Assembly (NCBI GenBank): GCA_963819645.1
Contig: CAWFWZ010000014.1
Coordinates: 124,001-188,000 of the forward strand
Length of the DNA: 64,000 nucleotides
DNA from: CAVVDY01 sp963819645
Lineage (GTDB): Bacteria > Acidobacteriota > Terriglobia > Terriglobales > Acidobacteriaceae
Direction of reading: 5' to 3'
A model generated the notes under the pieces. The model did no database searches and was not told the origin of the DNA. It was given only the letters and a program-made list of their open reading frames with translations. Numbering within the stretch: the stretch's first letter is position 1; every line of letters begins with the position of its first letter. Position numbers and translations under genes: made by a program. This document shows, one piece after another, positions 27,416 to 37,510 of the stretch.

Positions 27416-28126
27416 GTGAGGAAATTCGCATGGCTGTCCCTGTTCGTTATGCTGTTCTTCGCCACACTCGCTAACGCGCAATGCGGCGGGTACTGCCTCT
27501 TCTACGGTGGCGATCTGGATCTGAGTGATCCCAACCAGAATGGCTTGGGGAACGAGAACGATGCTCTTGTCGGCGGCAACCCCTACGGCGCTGCCACCTA
27601 CCAGAATTTCACGCCCCGCTCCCAGGTAGTGGTTGACGGCCTGTTCAGCAACAATCTCAGCGGGCTGAACCCGGCGACTGGCTACTGGGAAATACGCACC
27701 GGCGTTTCGGAAGGCAACGGCGGCACGCTAGTAGCTTCCGGCACCGGCGCCATGACTCAGACCCCGACTGGTCGCAGCGACTTCGGCTACATCGAGTATC
27801 GTGACGAACTGGACCTGTTGCACGTTACGGTGAACGCCGGCACCAAGTATTGGTTCGCGGTCGTACCTAATGATCCGAACAACCCCAACCGTTCGTTCAA
27901 CAGCAACACCGACGGCCTGAACGCCGTGGGGACCCAGACCAGCAACCAGCAGTTCTGGAATTCCGCTTTCTTCGGCGGGAACTTCACCAACGCTGATAAC
28001 GAAGGCGTCTTTCCGACGTTTTCCAGCGGCGTGCTGTACATTGAGCCCGAGCCGTCTACCATGATCACCTTCGCCTCCGGCCTGGTCGCAGTCGCGGGCG
28101 CAGTGCGCCGTCGTCTGACACGTTAG
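27416..28126 (+). CDS. PEP-CTERM sorting-domain protein
   Basis: About 236 residues, intact. A signal peptide (RKFAWLSLFVMLFFATLANA) is followed by a Gly/Asn-rich beta-type domain containing FTPRSQVVVDGLFSNN and GTKYWFAVVPNDPNNP. The C-terminus is a PEP-CTERM signal: EPEPSTMITFASGLVAVAGA followed by RRRLTR. This signal is normally cut by an exosortase (EpsH family) and the protein is released or attached to the cell surface. No exosortase is in this window. The GTG at 27416 is chosen because AGGGGA lies 7-8 nt upstream; an ATG at 27398 would add six residues. Confidence 0.82.
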   Translation: MRKFAWLSLFVMLFFATLANAQCGGYCLFYGGDLDLSDPNQNGLGNENDALVGGNPYGAATYQNFTPRSQVVVDGLFSNNLSGLNPATGYWEIRTGVSEGNGGTLVASGTGAMTQTPTGRSDFGYIEYRDELDLLHVTVNAGTKYWFAVVPNDPNNPNRSFNSNTDGLNAVGTQTSNQQFWNSAFFGGNFTNADNEGVFPTFSSGVLYIEPEPSTMITFASGLVAVAGAVRRRLTR

Positions 28127-28203
28127 TTATTGCGATGACCGGCAAAACGACTCAGTCGCGAGAGGCCGGGGGTGTGCTTCTTCTCCCCTGTTACGATATC
28201 GCT

Positions 28204-29217
28204 GTGCCGGACCTGCTCTCGGTTGACAACTTGCGCGTGGACTTCGCTACCCCGCAGGGCATGGTATGTGCCGTGCGCGACGTCAGCTTTCGAATTGCAC
28301 CCCAGGAAGTGCTCGGGCTGGTGGGCGAGTCGGGCTCGGGCAAGTCGGTCACGTCGTTGGCAATCCTTCGCCTGTTGCCGCCCCAGGCGCGGGTGAGCGG
28401 CAGCATCGTTTTTGAAGGCCACGACCTGCTTGCGTTGCCGGAGGCAGCGATGCGCGGCATTCGCGGTTCTGGCATCGCTATGATCTTCCAGGAGCCGATG
28501 ACAGCCCTGAATCCGGTGATGCGCGTTGGCGACCAGGTAGCGGAAGCGGTGTTGGCGCACGCAGGCGAACACCAGCAGAGCGATGGAGCAAATACAGGTC
28601 CGCGCATCACCAGGCAAGCCGCCTGGCAACAGGCGGTTGAGGCGCTGCGCACAGTTGCGATTGCCGATCCTGAGCGCCGCGCCCGCGACTATCCTTATCA
28701 GCTTTCGGGAGGACAGCGGCAGCGAGTAATGATTGCCATGGCCATCGTCAACCGTCCTCGCCTGCTGATCGCCGATGAACCCACGACTGCGCTCGACGTG
28801 ACCATCCAGGCGCAGGTGCTCGAACTGCTGAACGAGCTGCGTGAGAAATTCGCGCTGGCGATGCTGTTTGTGTCGCACGATCTCGCGGTGGTGTCGCAGG
28901 TTTCGCATCGCGTTGCCGTGATGTATGCCGGCAATCTGGTTGAGACGGGACGAGCGGAACAGGTATTTCGTAACCCGATGCACCCTTACACACGTGGACT
29001 GTTGAACGCCGTTCCCAACCTGCACAGCGATCGCGCGCAGCCGCTGCGAACCATCGAAGGCAGCGTACCGGCGCTCACTGCTTTGCCTCCCGGCTGCTCC
29101 TTCGAGCCACGATGTGGTTCTCGCATTCGAAGCTGCGCCGAGTCATTGCCACCGCTGGTTGAAGTCGCTCCCGGTCATCTGGCGCGGTGCCCGGTGATAC
29201 AACTAGAGCATCACTAA
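28204..29217 (+). CDS. Oligopeptide/dipeptide-type ABC transporter ATP-binding protein (OppD/DppD-like)
   Basis: 337 residues from the GTG at 28204 (an in-frame ATG lies at 28135). Walker A GESGSGKSV, Q-loop IAMIFQEPMTALNPV, signature LSGGQRQRVMIAMAI, Walker B LLIADEPTTALD and the switch region LFVSHDLAVVSQVS are complete. The C-terminal Oligo_HPY zone with cysteines (PPGCSFEPRCGSRIRSCAE) is present, unlike in the OppF-type protein at 14554. No permease or binding protein is adjacent. It is followed after one nucleotide by a metallophosphoesterase gene. Confidence 0.9.
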   Translation: MPDLLSVDNLRVDFATPQGMVCAVRDVSFRIAPQEVLGLVGESGSGKSVTSLAILRLLPPQARVSGSIVFEGHDLLALPEAAMRGIRGSGIAMIFQEPMTALNPVMRVGDQVAEAVLAHAGEHQQSDGANTGPRITRQAAWQQAVEALRTVAIADPERRARDYPYQLSGGQRQRVMIAMAIVNRPRLLIADEPTTALDVTIQAQVLELLNELREKFALAMLFVSHDLAVVSQVSHRVAVMYAGNLVETGRAEQVFRNPMHPYTRGLLNAVPNLHSDRAQPLRTIEGSVPALTALPPGCSFEPRCGSRIRSCAESLPPLVEVAPGHLARCPVIQLEHH

Positions 29218-29218
29218 A

Positions 29219-29987
29219 ATGCGCCTGCTGCTGATCAGCGATCTCCATGCGAACCACGAAGCCTTCGATGCGGTGATGAACGCCGCGCCCGAGCACGACC
29301 TGGTGGCGAACCTTGGCGACGTGGTCGGCTACAACGGATCGCCCAACGAAGTATGCGAGCGAGCGATCGCTTTAGGCGGAATCATCGTTCGCGGCAATCA
29401 CGACCGCGCCTGCTCCGGGCTGACCGATCTCAGCGACTTCAATCCGGTGGCGGCTATTTCTGCTCGCTGGACGCAGACGACACTGAAGGCCGAATCACCT
29501 GGAATGGCTCCGCGAATTGCCCAAGGGTCCGATTCGCCGTGAAGCTTTGCCCGGCGTCGAGTTCGTACACGGCGCGCCCGAGGATGAAGACGAATATCTG
29601 CTCAACACCTTCGGCGCGGAGGAGAGCTTCAGCATGCCCGAGCAGGCCGACATCATCTTTTTCGGCCATACTCACCTGCAGGGAGGGTTTGTGGACGAGG
29701 CGGGCAAAGTTCGGCAATTCGCTCCGGCGTATGACAGCGTCGAAGGCGCGGTGCAGTCCGACATGGAATTAAGCGCAGGAACTCGTTACCTGATCAATCC
29801 CGGCTCCATAGGCCAGCCGCGTGATGGAGACTGGCGCGCCGCCTTCGCACTTTACGAGCGACAAGGCGATGAACCTGGCCGCATACGTTTCTACCGGGTT
29901 CCCTACGACATTGATCGCGCGCAGGAACGGATTCTTTCCGCAAACCTGCCGCCGAGATTGGCAATGCGGCTGCGATTGGGCCGTTAG
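29219..29987 (+). CDS. YfcE/MJ0936-type metallophosphoesterase (one frameshift)
   Basis: About 255 residues after removing one extra base near 29495 (GAA-T-CACCTG). Metal-binding motifs are in order: LISDLHAN (DxH), NLGDVVGYNGSP (GD), VRGNHDRA (GNHD), FGHTHLQ (GHTH). Such enzymes split phosphodiesters with two metal ions; the in vivo substrate is unknown. Start at 29219, one nucleotide after the OppD stop, so the two are likely co-transcribed. Confidence 0.87.
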
Positions 29988-30048
29988 ATCAGAGTTGCTG
30001 CCTTTTCTTGGCTGAGCGCATCCGATAAGTATTGGATTAAACTACGCT

Positions 30049-30669
30049 ATGCCTATTCGACCGTTTCCAGGAAAATCAAAGTTCCGTTCGCAGGAATTTT
30101 TCGGAGGCGCCATTTTCAGTGCCGAGCAGGGCTACCTGGTCGCTTGCATTGACGGTGGCGCGCGCGGCAATCCCGGCCCTGCCGGATACGGCGTCGTCAT
30201 CGAAGACGAAGTTGGGCGTCCGGTGGCGGAACTCAGCGAGTATCTGGGCCGCCAGACCAATAATTATGCCGAGTATTCCGGCCTGTTAGCGGCACTTTCC
30301 TACGCTATCAAGCACGATTTCAAGGCGCTGAAGGTGGTCAGCGATTCCGAGCTGATGGTGAAGCAGATCAACGGAGAATACAAAGTCAGCAGTCCCACAT
30401 TGAAGGAGTTGAACGCGCAGGCGATGAAGCTGATCGACCAGCTTGATTACTTCGAGATCAAGCACGTGTTGCGGGAGAAGAATAAGGAAGCCGATCGCCT
30501 CGCCAATCTCGCCATGGATCGCGGCACGTTTCATAAGACTCCTGCTCTCCGCCCGGAAGCGGTGGAGACCGCCCGTGAGGTTAACGGTGTGGTCCGCGGC
30601 GGCACCGTGCAGTTCCTCGGCGACCCTTTCCCTGAAGGAACACTGGTAAGAATCCGGGCTGCGAAGTAG
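30049..30669 (+). CDS. Ribonuclease HI family protein
   Basis: 206 residues, intact. The catalytic acidic residues are visible: CIDGGARGNPGPAGYG (Asp), NNYAEYSGLLAAL (Glu), VVSDSELMVKQI (Asp) and KNKEADRLANLAMD (last Asp). It lacks the E. coli basic protrusion and is of the short type often called RnhA-like. A 23-residue N-terminal part and about 40 residues at the end are extra. It would cut RNA in RNA-DNA hybrids. Single gene. Confidence 0.87.
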   Translation: MPIRPFPGKSKFRSQEFFGGAIFSAEQGYLVACIDGGARGNPGPAGYGVVIEDEVGRPVAELSEYLGRQTNNYAEYSGLLAALSYAIKHDFKALKVVSDSELMVKQINGEYKVSSPTLKELNAQAMKLIDQLDYFEIKHVLREKNKEADRLANLAMDRGTFHKTPALRPEAVETAREVNGVVRGGTVQFLGDPFPEGTLVRIRAAK

Positions 30670-30762
30670 CTATTTATTTCTTCTGAAAGGTGCAGCGTCG
30701 AGGGGTTTTGACCCGCTCGGCTGTGCGCACTACACTGGCTCGTAATGCTCGGAGGGACTTCT

Positions 30763-33063
30763 ATGGTCCGCGAAGATGTTCTCCAGCAGTTTCCGCAGTT
30801 ATTCGAAAATCAAAATGTCAACGGCCGGGAGATCAACGTCGAAGAGACGATTGCCTCCCTCACTCGCCAACTGCGTCCTGCCATTGCTGAAGCTTTAAAC
30901 GCTCGCCGCGCGCTGCTGGCCAGCAAAGAGCCGGTTCGGACGAAGTATGCCTGGCCTAACTGGGACGAGAGCTTCGAGGATCCGATCACGGGCAAGCCGT
31001 GGACATTTCGCCAGATCGTGCAAGGGTTGATCGACAACTTTCTCGGTCGCGAGAACTGAATTGCGTTGGCGTCTGAACGACGAAGTGCCGGTTCCGCGCG
31101 ACGTGCATCCGCTGCAAAATCCTGGGCTGGAGTTGACGGGCCCCTGGCATCCGCTCGACATGGCGTTCAATGCGCTGAACAGCGCGGCGCCCATGAATAT
31201 GCCGGATTTCGAAGACGCTTCGCCGGCGCACTTCCAGGCAAGCGGCGGCGGGAAGCAGTCCGGTCGCGACGTTCGCGGCGTTACAGAATGCGAAGGAGAT
31301 CTTCCAAGGCGCATGGGGCAGCAAGTCCTACGACGTGGCAAAGAAAGGCAAGACGCGTTCCTACAAGATTGATCGCACGCCTGACAAGTGGCCGACGCGC
31401 CTGGTCCGTCCGCCCAGCATTCACATTGTGTATGAGCACATCACCGTAGACGGCGCACCCGTCCCGGGCATCATCGCGATGGTCGTGCTTTGGGTGGTCA
31501 ACAATTACGACGCGCTCAAGCGCCTGGGCACCGGCATTTATTTCTACATTCCCAAGATGCAGACTCCGCGCGAAGCGCTCATCGTCGAGAGGCTGCTGGC
31601 GAGCGTGGAGAGCATCATCGGCGTACCGGCCGGGACATTCAAGATCAAGATCCTGTACGAGGAAGGCAATGGCGGCCGCTACCTGCCGGCGATTGCGTGG
31701 ACCTTCCGGCGGCGCTTGCTGGGAACCAACGTCGGCCGCTGGGACTATCTCGGCAGCCTGATCGAGATGTGGAAGGACGACCCGCACGGCATCTTCCCCG
31801 ATCCGCAGAAGATCGGGATGGCTGCGCCCAACATGATCGCCTACCAGCGCTACAACGCGCTGACCATCCTGATGGCGGCGATGAAAAACGGCGAGCTGAC
31901 GCAGGGTGCGCCCATCGGCGGCATGGCGGCGGTGATGATGTATCAGTCGAGCGACGCTTATGGCCGCTCGCGCTACAACCCGGTCGCGATGCGCGCCGTG
32001 GTCATCGACAAGCTGCGCGAGCGGCTGCTGGGATTGATGTTCGTGCCCGATGGGTCGGTGGCCGAGCAGCTTACGCTCGACGACATTCTCGCTGGACGCG
32101 TGAAAGGGAAGCTCTACGACTGCGTATCGCCAGAGCTGGGTGGCGAGTCCTGAGGCTGCGTATGTGGCCGCTGGAAACGGGCCGCTGCGCGTTCCGCTGG
32201 CCGAATTGCAGGCGATGCTGGATGCGCCAGCGCAAGACCGTCGACGCCAACGGCAAGCCTGTGCCGACGGTCGCGAGCGGGCTGGTGGATTCGGAGCGCG
32301 CGCTGCTGCAATCGCGCGGGCTGCTGAATGCGGCCGGCAAGATCACGCCGATGGTGCTTCGCAAGGAAACTGCTCGACACGCCGGAGAAGTTGCTCAGCC
32401 AGGAGCTATGGGACGCCATCTACAGCGTGCCCAAAGGCGACATCACCATCGAACACATTCAGCACGCGTTTTACATGGCTGCGAATTACGGGTTCCAGAT
32501 CCTGAACGGAAACTTCGCCGCTGCCATCGATGACTACGAGTTGAAGCAGCGCTTCATGAACGACCTCGCGACGTATCGCATTGACGTCTCGTGGCTGTGG
32601 ACGCTGTGCCGTCATCAGGCCGTCATCACCAAAGACGGATATTTGCAGCGTGCCGAAGCTTACTGAAGACGGCATGGTGCTCGCGCCCAGCACGGAAGCG
32701 GTGAAGGCGGGAACGCGGTTCACACGCGACCTGTTCCAGAAAGTTTTCGATTACCACAACGAGTGGACGGCGCAGTTCTTCGCTGAGCTCGACCGCATGG
32801 GCAACCCGGGATTGTTCGACCGCTCGAAGGCGCCGGTCATCATGGAGCTGCTAAGACGGCAACTGCTTTCGCCGCAATATATCCAGCACAGCGCGCGCGT
32901 GTTGTTTGTGCTGGCCGAAGCAGGCGGCAAGGAGCGGACGCAGATACTTGATGCCATCTTCGATCTATCGAGGGAGGAAATCGCTCAGCAGGTCGAGAAG
33001 GGGACGATGCCCCCCGCTGCTCTGGTCGCGCACGACTATGTTTACGACATTTTCGCTGGGTAA
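30763..33063 (+). CDS. Malate synthase-like protein (aldolase/citrate lyase/malate synthase fold), six frameshifts
   Basis: About 764 residues after removing six single extra bases near 31056, 31250, 32139, 32224, 32368 and 32661. The malate synthase barrel signature is present: FNALNSAAPMNMPDFEDASP, LVRPPSIHIVYEH, YFYIPKMQTPREAL, GRWDYLGSLIEMWKD, GMAAPNMIAYQRYNA and GAPIGGMAAVMMYQSSD. The N-terminus (PITGKPWTFRQIVQGLIDNF) and a long helical C-terminus (AFYMAANYGFQILNG, NEWTAQFFAELDRMGNP) differ from AceB. It could condense acetyl-CoA and glyoxylate, but no isocitrate lyase is nearby and it may act on another 2-oxoacid. The ATG at 30763 is preferred because GGAGGG lies 5-6 nt upstream. Confidence 0.75.
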
Positions 33064-33114
33064 AGCGCGCCTTCAGGCGCGTTTGGCGTCGCTAGAAATC
33101 TCGACTTCGCGAGC

Positions 33115-33254
33115 TTTGTATCAGGGCACGGCTTCAGCCGTGCCGCTAAGCCCCTTTTGTTTGTCATCCCGAGCGGCTTTAGCCGCGAGGGATCTGCTCT
33201 TCTTCCCACTGCGAAGAGTTTTCCGCAGCCTGTGAAGTCGGGCCTTGATACAAA
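33115..33254. repeat. Composite element with inverted TTTGTATCAGGGC termini (copy 2), with further repeats to 33430
   Basis: Left end CTTTGTATCAGGGCACGGC; right end GTCGGGCCTTGATACAAAC. The interior has GGCTTCAGCCGTGCC and GAGCGGCTTTAGCCGCGAGG. It is followed by more palindromic blocks (GCCGGCTGAAGCCGGC, CGGCGCTGAAGCGCCGCTC) up to the E1 gene stop. No gene is seen in 33064-33435. Confidence 0.7.
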
Positions 33255-33435
33255 CCCGCCGGCGCGGGCCTGAAGGGTGCTCCACCCAGAGTTGCCGCCG
33301 GCTGAAGCCGGCTCCCATTCAATAATGCAGGCTGGACGCGGCGCTGAAGCGCCGCTCTACCAAGCCACCGTGAAATGCTGAAGCGCCGCTCCACCAACTT
33401 CTGCCGTGCGGCGCCAAGGCACCGCACTACCTGGC

Positions 33436-35655
33436 TTACAGCTCCGCCAGCTGCGCCATCGCCTTGAATAGGTCCTCTGCCTGAGGCAGAATCTCGTCCT
33501 CCAGAATCGGCTGATAGGCGACAAACGTATCTTTGGCGGCCACGCGCTTCACCGGCGCATCGAGCTCGTCGAAAAGCTCGTCAGCGATGCGCGCCGCGAT
33601 CTCCGCGCCATAGCCCCAGCTCAGCATGTCTTCGTGCGCCACCAGCACGCGATGCGTCTTCGACACCGAGGTGGCGATGGCTTCCCAATCGTAGGGGTTC
33701 AACGTGCGCAGATCGATCAACTCCACGCTGACCTGCTGCTCGCGCTCGATGCGCTGCGCTGCCTGCAAGGCGCGCGGCACCGTCGCTCCATAGGTGATGA
33801 CGGTCAGGTCGTGACCCGGCCGCACGATGCGCGCTTTGCCGAACGGAATCATGTAGTCCGGCCCGGGATACGGCGCGCGTCCGAAGGTCTCGCGGTAGAG
33901 GCGCTTGTGCTCGAGGAACAGAACCGGATCGTCGCAGCGAATCGCAGTGCGCAGCAGGCCGTTGGCGTCGAGCGCGTTCGACGGAAATACCACCCGCATG
34001 CCTGGCGTGTGCGTGAACAGGCTCTCACCGCATTGCGAGTGATAGATGGCGCCGCCCGGTAAGATATCCGCCAATCGCGACACGCACGACTGCGGGGCAA
34101 GAGAATGTGTTGTTCGAGCGCCAGCGAATCAGCGGCATCTCGTTGCGAAGCTGGTGATACGCGGGCCAGATGTAATCGAAGAACTGAATCTCGACCACCG
34201 GCTTCAGTCCGCGCGTCGCCATGCCTACGGCGCGTCCGACAATGTTGGCTTCGGCCAGCGGCGAGTTGAAGACGCGCTCGCTGCCGTACTCGCATTGCAG
34301 ACCGCCGGTGAGCTTGAAGACGCCGCCCTTGCCTTTGACCTGCTTTTCTTTCAGATACTCTTCGCGGCTGCAATCGGCCACGTCTTCGCCGAACATCACG
34401 ATGCGCTGATCGCGCTTCATCTCGTCTTTCAGGCAGGCGTTGATGAGGTCGGCCATGGTGCGATCGCCCGCTGCCGGAGACTTGTCCTGCGTCGGCATCG
34501 GATGCACCGCTTCGGTCTCAAACGCCTTCGAGGTCGGATCGAGGTCGGGCGAGTATACAAAGTTCTTGTACGAATCGGTAGCCGGGAGCGCCGCAGCGAC
34601 GGCTTTGTCGGCGGCGTCCTGCACTTCGGCGTCGACGTCTTTCTCAAGTTGGTCGATCGCCTTTTCGTCGAGGATGCCCTCGCGAATGAGGAACAGTTGG
34701 AAGCGATTGATGGGGTCGCGCTCGACTTCGGAATTGCGCTCCGACTCGGGACGATAGAGCTTTTCGTCATCTGACAGCGAATGCGAATAAGGACGCACGA
34801 CGTGGCCGTGGACGAACGCCGGGCCATTGCCGCTGCGGATGTAGTCGATGGCCTTCTTCAACGACGCGTAGCTGGCCAGAGGATCGGTGCCGTCGAATCT
34901 CGTCAAAGTAGAAGTTGGGGAATCCCTTTACCAGGCGGCTGATGTTGCCGCCGCTCGTGCCCACCTCGACCGGAACCGAGATGGCGTACTCGTTGTCCTC
35001 GATCAGGTAGAGCACGGGCAGCTTCAGGTTCGAGGCGGTGTTCAGCGACTCCCAGAATTCGCCCTGGCTGGTGGTGCCGTCTCCGCAGGAGACGTAGACC
35101 ACTTCGTCGCCATGGAAAGACGACGTCCTTGAACTGGCGATAGTCGCCGGGAGCTTTTTCCGCCGCTTCGGGATGGCGGGTGAAGTAGCGACCGGCCTCG
35201 GCGCAGCCCACGGCCTGCAGGAACTGCGTGCCGGTGGGCGAGGATTGAGTCACGACGTTCAGCCGCTTGCTGCCCCAGTGCGAGGGCATCTGGCGTCCGC
35301 CGGACGCCGGATCATCGGCCGCGCCAACTGCCTCCAGCAACTGCTCGTAGGGCGTCATGCCCAGCGCGAGGCAGAGCGCGCGGTCGCGATAGTACGGATA
35401 GAACCAGTCGTAAGCCGGCTTCAACAGCATGCCGGCAGCCACCAGCAGCGCTTCGTGGCCAGCACCCGAAATCTGGAAGAAGATCTTCTGCTGACGCTTG
35501 AGCAGGATCTCGCGATCGTCAATGCGGCGCGACAGGTACATCAGGCGATAGATCTCGATCAACTGATCGCGCGAGAGTCCTTCGTACTTGTCTTTCGTCG
35601 GCGAGGCAGTCTGGGCGGCCTCGACGTTGGGTTGTGCCTTGGTAGTAGTTGCCAT
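33436..35655 (-). CDS. 2-oxoacid (branched-chain type) dehydrogenase E1 component, alpha-beta fusion (three frameshifts)
   Basis: About 738 residues. The first half is an E1-alpha: YLSRRIDDREILLKRQQKIF, FYPYYRDRALCLALGMTP, and the thiamine diphosphate motif GDGTTSQGEFWESL with LIEDNEYAISVP. The second half is an E1-beta: MADLINACLKDEMKRDQ, MFGEDVADCSREEYL, NSPLAEANIVGRAVGMA, GGAIYHSQCGESLF, and DLRTLNPYDWEAIATSV. Extra bases sit near 35115, 34898 and 34056. Fused alpha-beta E1 proteins are known in several phyla, including Acidobacteriota, and usually serve branched-chain or pyruvate dehydrogenase complexes. E2 and E3 are not here. The start at 35655 precedes TTTKAQPNVEAA and has GAGG about 8 nt upstream. 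Confidence 0.88.
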
Positions 35656-35738
35656 CCATGTCCTCAGGGAGTGAAATGCAAGCCCGGTGCGGCTCAGGCG
35701 CAATCTTCTTATTGTAATGCTTCCGGCATTTGATTGAA

Positions 35739-35818
35739 CCACAGAGACACAGAGGCACGGAGGTTTGAAGATTCTTTTGCTGGGCCCGTTTTTCTCGGTG
35801 TCTCTGTGCCTCTGTGGT
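35739..35818. repeat. Inverted repeat with 24-nt arms
   Basis: Left arm (35739-35762) begins CCACAGAGACACAGAGGCAC; right arm (35795-35818) is its near reverse complement, 21 of 24 positions matching. The two arms enclose 32 nt between the E1 gene and the HAD gene, so a long stem-loop could form on either strand. The downstream HAD start must lie after it. Confidence 0.75.
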
Positions 35819-35838
35819 GCATGGCTTTTCTATACTGG

Positions 35839-36574
35839 ATGCTAATGATCCGTACTTTTCGTCCCATACCGCTAGAGAAGATCAAGCTCGTGGTGTTTGA
35901 TCTGGATGGCACGCTGGTCGATTCGGAATATGACCTGGCGGCCGCGGTCAATGCCATGTTGCGGCAGTACGGGCGCAACGAACTGCCGCTCGAGGTGATC
36001 AAGACCTACATCGGCGACGGCGCTCCCATGCTGGTGCGGCGGGCGCTGGGCGATCCCAACGATGAGGCTTTTCTGCAGGAAGCGCTGCTCTTTTTTCTGA
36101 CCTATTACCGCGAGCACAAACTCGACAGCACGTATGCCTACGAAGGAATCGCCCAGTCACTGGAGCAGATCGCGAGCTTCAACGGAACGTGCCCGCAAGT
36201 TGGCGGTGCTCACAAACAAGCCGGTGCGTCCGGCGCGCGACATTCTGGCGGGACTCGGGCTGGCGAGCCGGTTCTTTCAGATCTATGGCGGCAACAGTTT
36301 CGAGACCAAGAAACCGGATCCCCTTGGAATCAGAACCATCATGCGGGAGGCGGGTGCCTCGGCCGACGAAAGCGTGATGGTAGGCGATTCGGAGGTCGAC
36401 ATCCTGACGGCGCGCAACGCCGGCATGTGGAGCATCGGCGTGAATTATGGCTTCGCGCCGCACAGCCTGGAGCGCGTGCATCCGGACGTGCTGGTGGATA
36501 CGCCGGCGGAGTTGGGTCGTGCTCTCAGTGTCGCGGGGGTGGCGGAAGATGAGGAAGAGGTGGAGTGGAATTAG
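35839..36574 (+). CDS. HAD-family hydrolase, phosphoglycolate phosphatase-like (one frameshift)
   Basis: About 244 residues. Motif I is FDLDGTLVDSEYDL, motif II LAVLTNKPVRPARDI, lysine motif III in ETKKPDPLGIRTI, and motif IV GASADESVMVGDSEVDILTA. The helical cap includes YRQYG-like LRQYGRNELPLEVIKTYIGDG, matching the Gph/PGP group. An extra base near 36180 (TTC-A-ACGGAA) splits the frame. The start is one of the ATG codons at 35839 or 35845, after the inverted repeat. It ends 11 nt before the convergent mutM gene. Confidence 0.85.
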
Positions 36575-36585
36575 GTGGACACCCC

Positions 36586-37498
36586 TTACCCACTCCGCCG
36601 CTTCTCGACCATGGTCTCCAGTTGCTCAAGGGTCTTAGGCCAATCATCGCGAAGCAAACGTGACAATGCCCTGTCGGCGAGCAGCTTGCCTCCGGTCTGA
36701 CAATGTGGGCAGTAGTTGGCTTCGTTGCCCGCGTATCGAATTCGCTGGATCGGCTTGCCGCAGCGCGGGCATGGCTGTTTGTATTTGCCGTGAACGGCCA
36801 TTTCTTTGCGAAATGCCGTGACTTTCTCGGGGAACGCCTCCTTGGCTTCTTCGCGCAGTTGCGAAACCCATGCGCTCAAGTTGCTTTGTACGGCTTCGTG
36901 AAGTCGCCTGATTTCTTCCGGCTTTAGCTTCTGGGTTAGCTGCATGGGCGAAAGCTGTGCCTGCCAGAGGATTTCATCGGAGTAAGCGTTGCCGATGCCG
37001 CTGAACAAATGCGGATCGGTAAGCGCGCGTTTCAGAGTGTGATTCTCGCGCGTCAATGCCGCAGTGAACCGATCGAGGTCGGCATCGAGTACCTCCAGAC
37101 CGCCGGGATCGAGGGCACGCAAGTTCTCCTCACCCCCGACGACGTGCAACGACGCACGCTTCTGCGAGCCTGCTTCAGTCCAAAGCAGCGTGCCATTCGG
37201 GAAATCGAATGCCGCCAGCCCACGCGGGCGCGCCAGCTTCACGCCGCGCTCCTTCCAATGCAGGCGGCCGGCGATCATCAGGTGCAGCACCAGCCACAGG
37301 TCACCTTCGACGCCGATGCAGATACGCTTACCCATGCGGCGTATCTGGGTGACGCTCTTGCCTTCGGCAGCGCTTAGTGGTGGAACGGCCGTGCGCAGCA
37401 GGAAAGGGCTGGCAATGCGAATGCTTTCGATTCGTCTGTCCCACGATGCGCTTCTCCAGCGCTTCGATGTAGGCGACGATGTCGGGCAGTTCAGGCAT
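36586..37498 (-). CDS. mutM: Formamidopyrimidine-DNA glycosylase (one frameshift)
   Basis: About 303 residues. The mature catalytic N-terminus MPELPDIVAYIEAL with Pro2 and Glu3 begins at 37498. The helix-two-turn-helix segment DPHLFSGIGNAYSDEILWQA and the C-terminal zinc finger with CPRCGKPIQRIRY and CPHC are present. One extra base near 37436 separates the first 30 or so residues from the rest. It removes oxidised purines from DNA. It follows dgt by 12 nt on the same strand, suggesting one operon for nucleotide and DNA damage care. Confidence 0.9.
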
Positions 37499-37510
37499 GG
37501 GCAGGAAGGG

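Noticed and set aside
31056..32661. Programmed ribosomal frameshifting in the malate synthase-like gene
   Set aside because: Six changes of frame, all +1 by extra base and without slippery sites or pseudoknots, make a programmed mechanism implausible.
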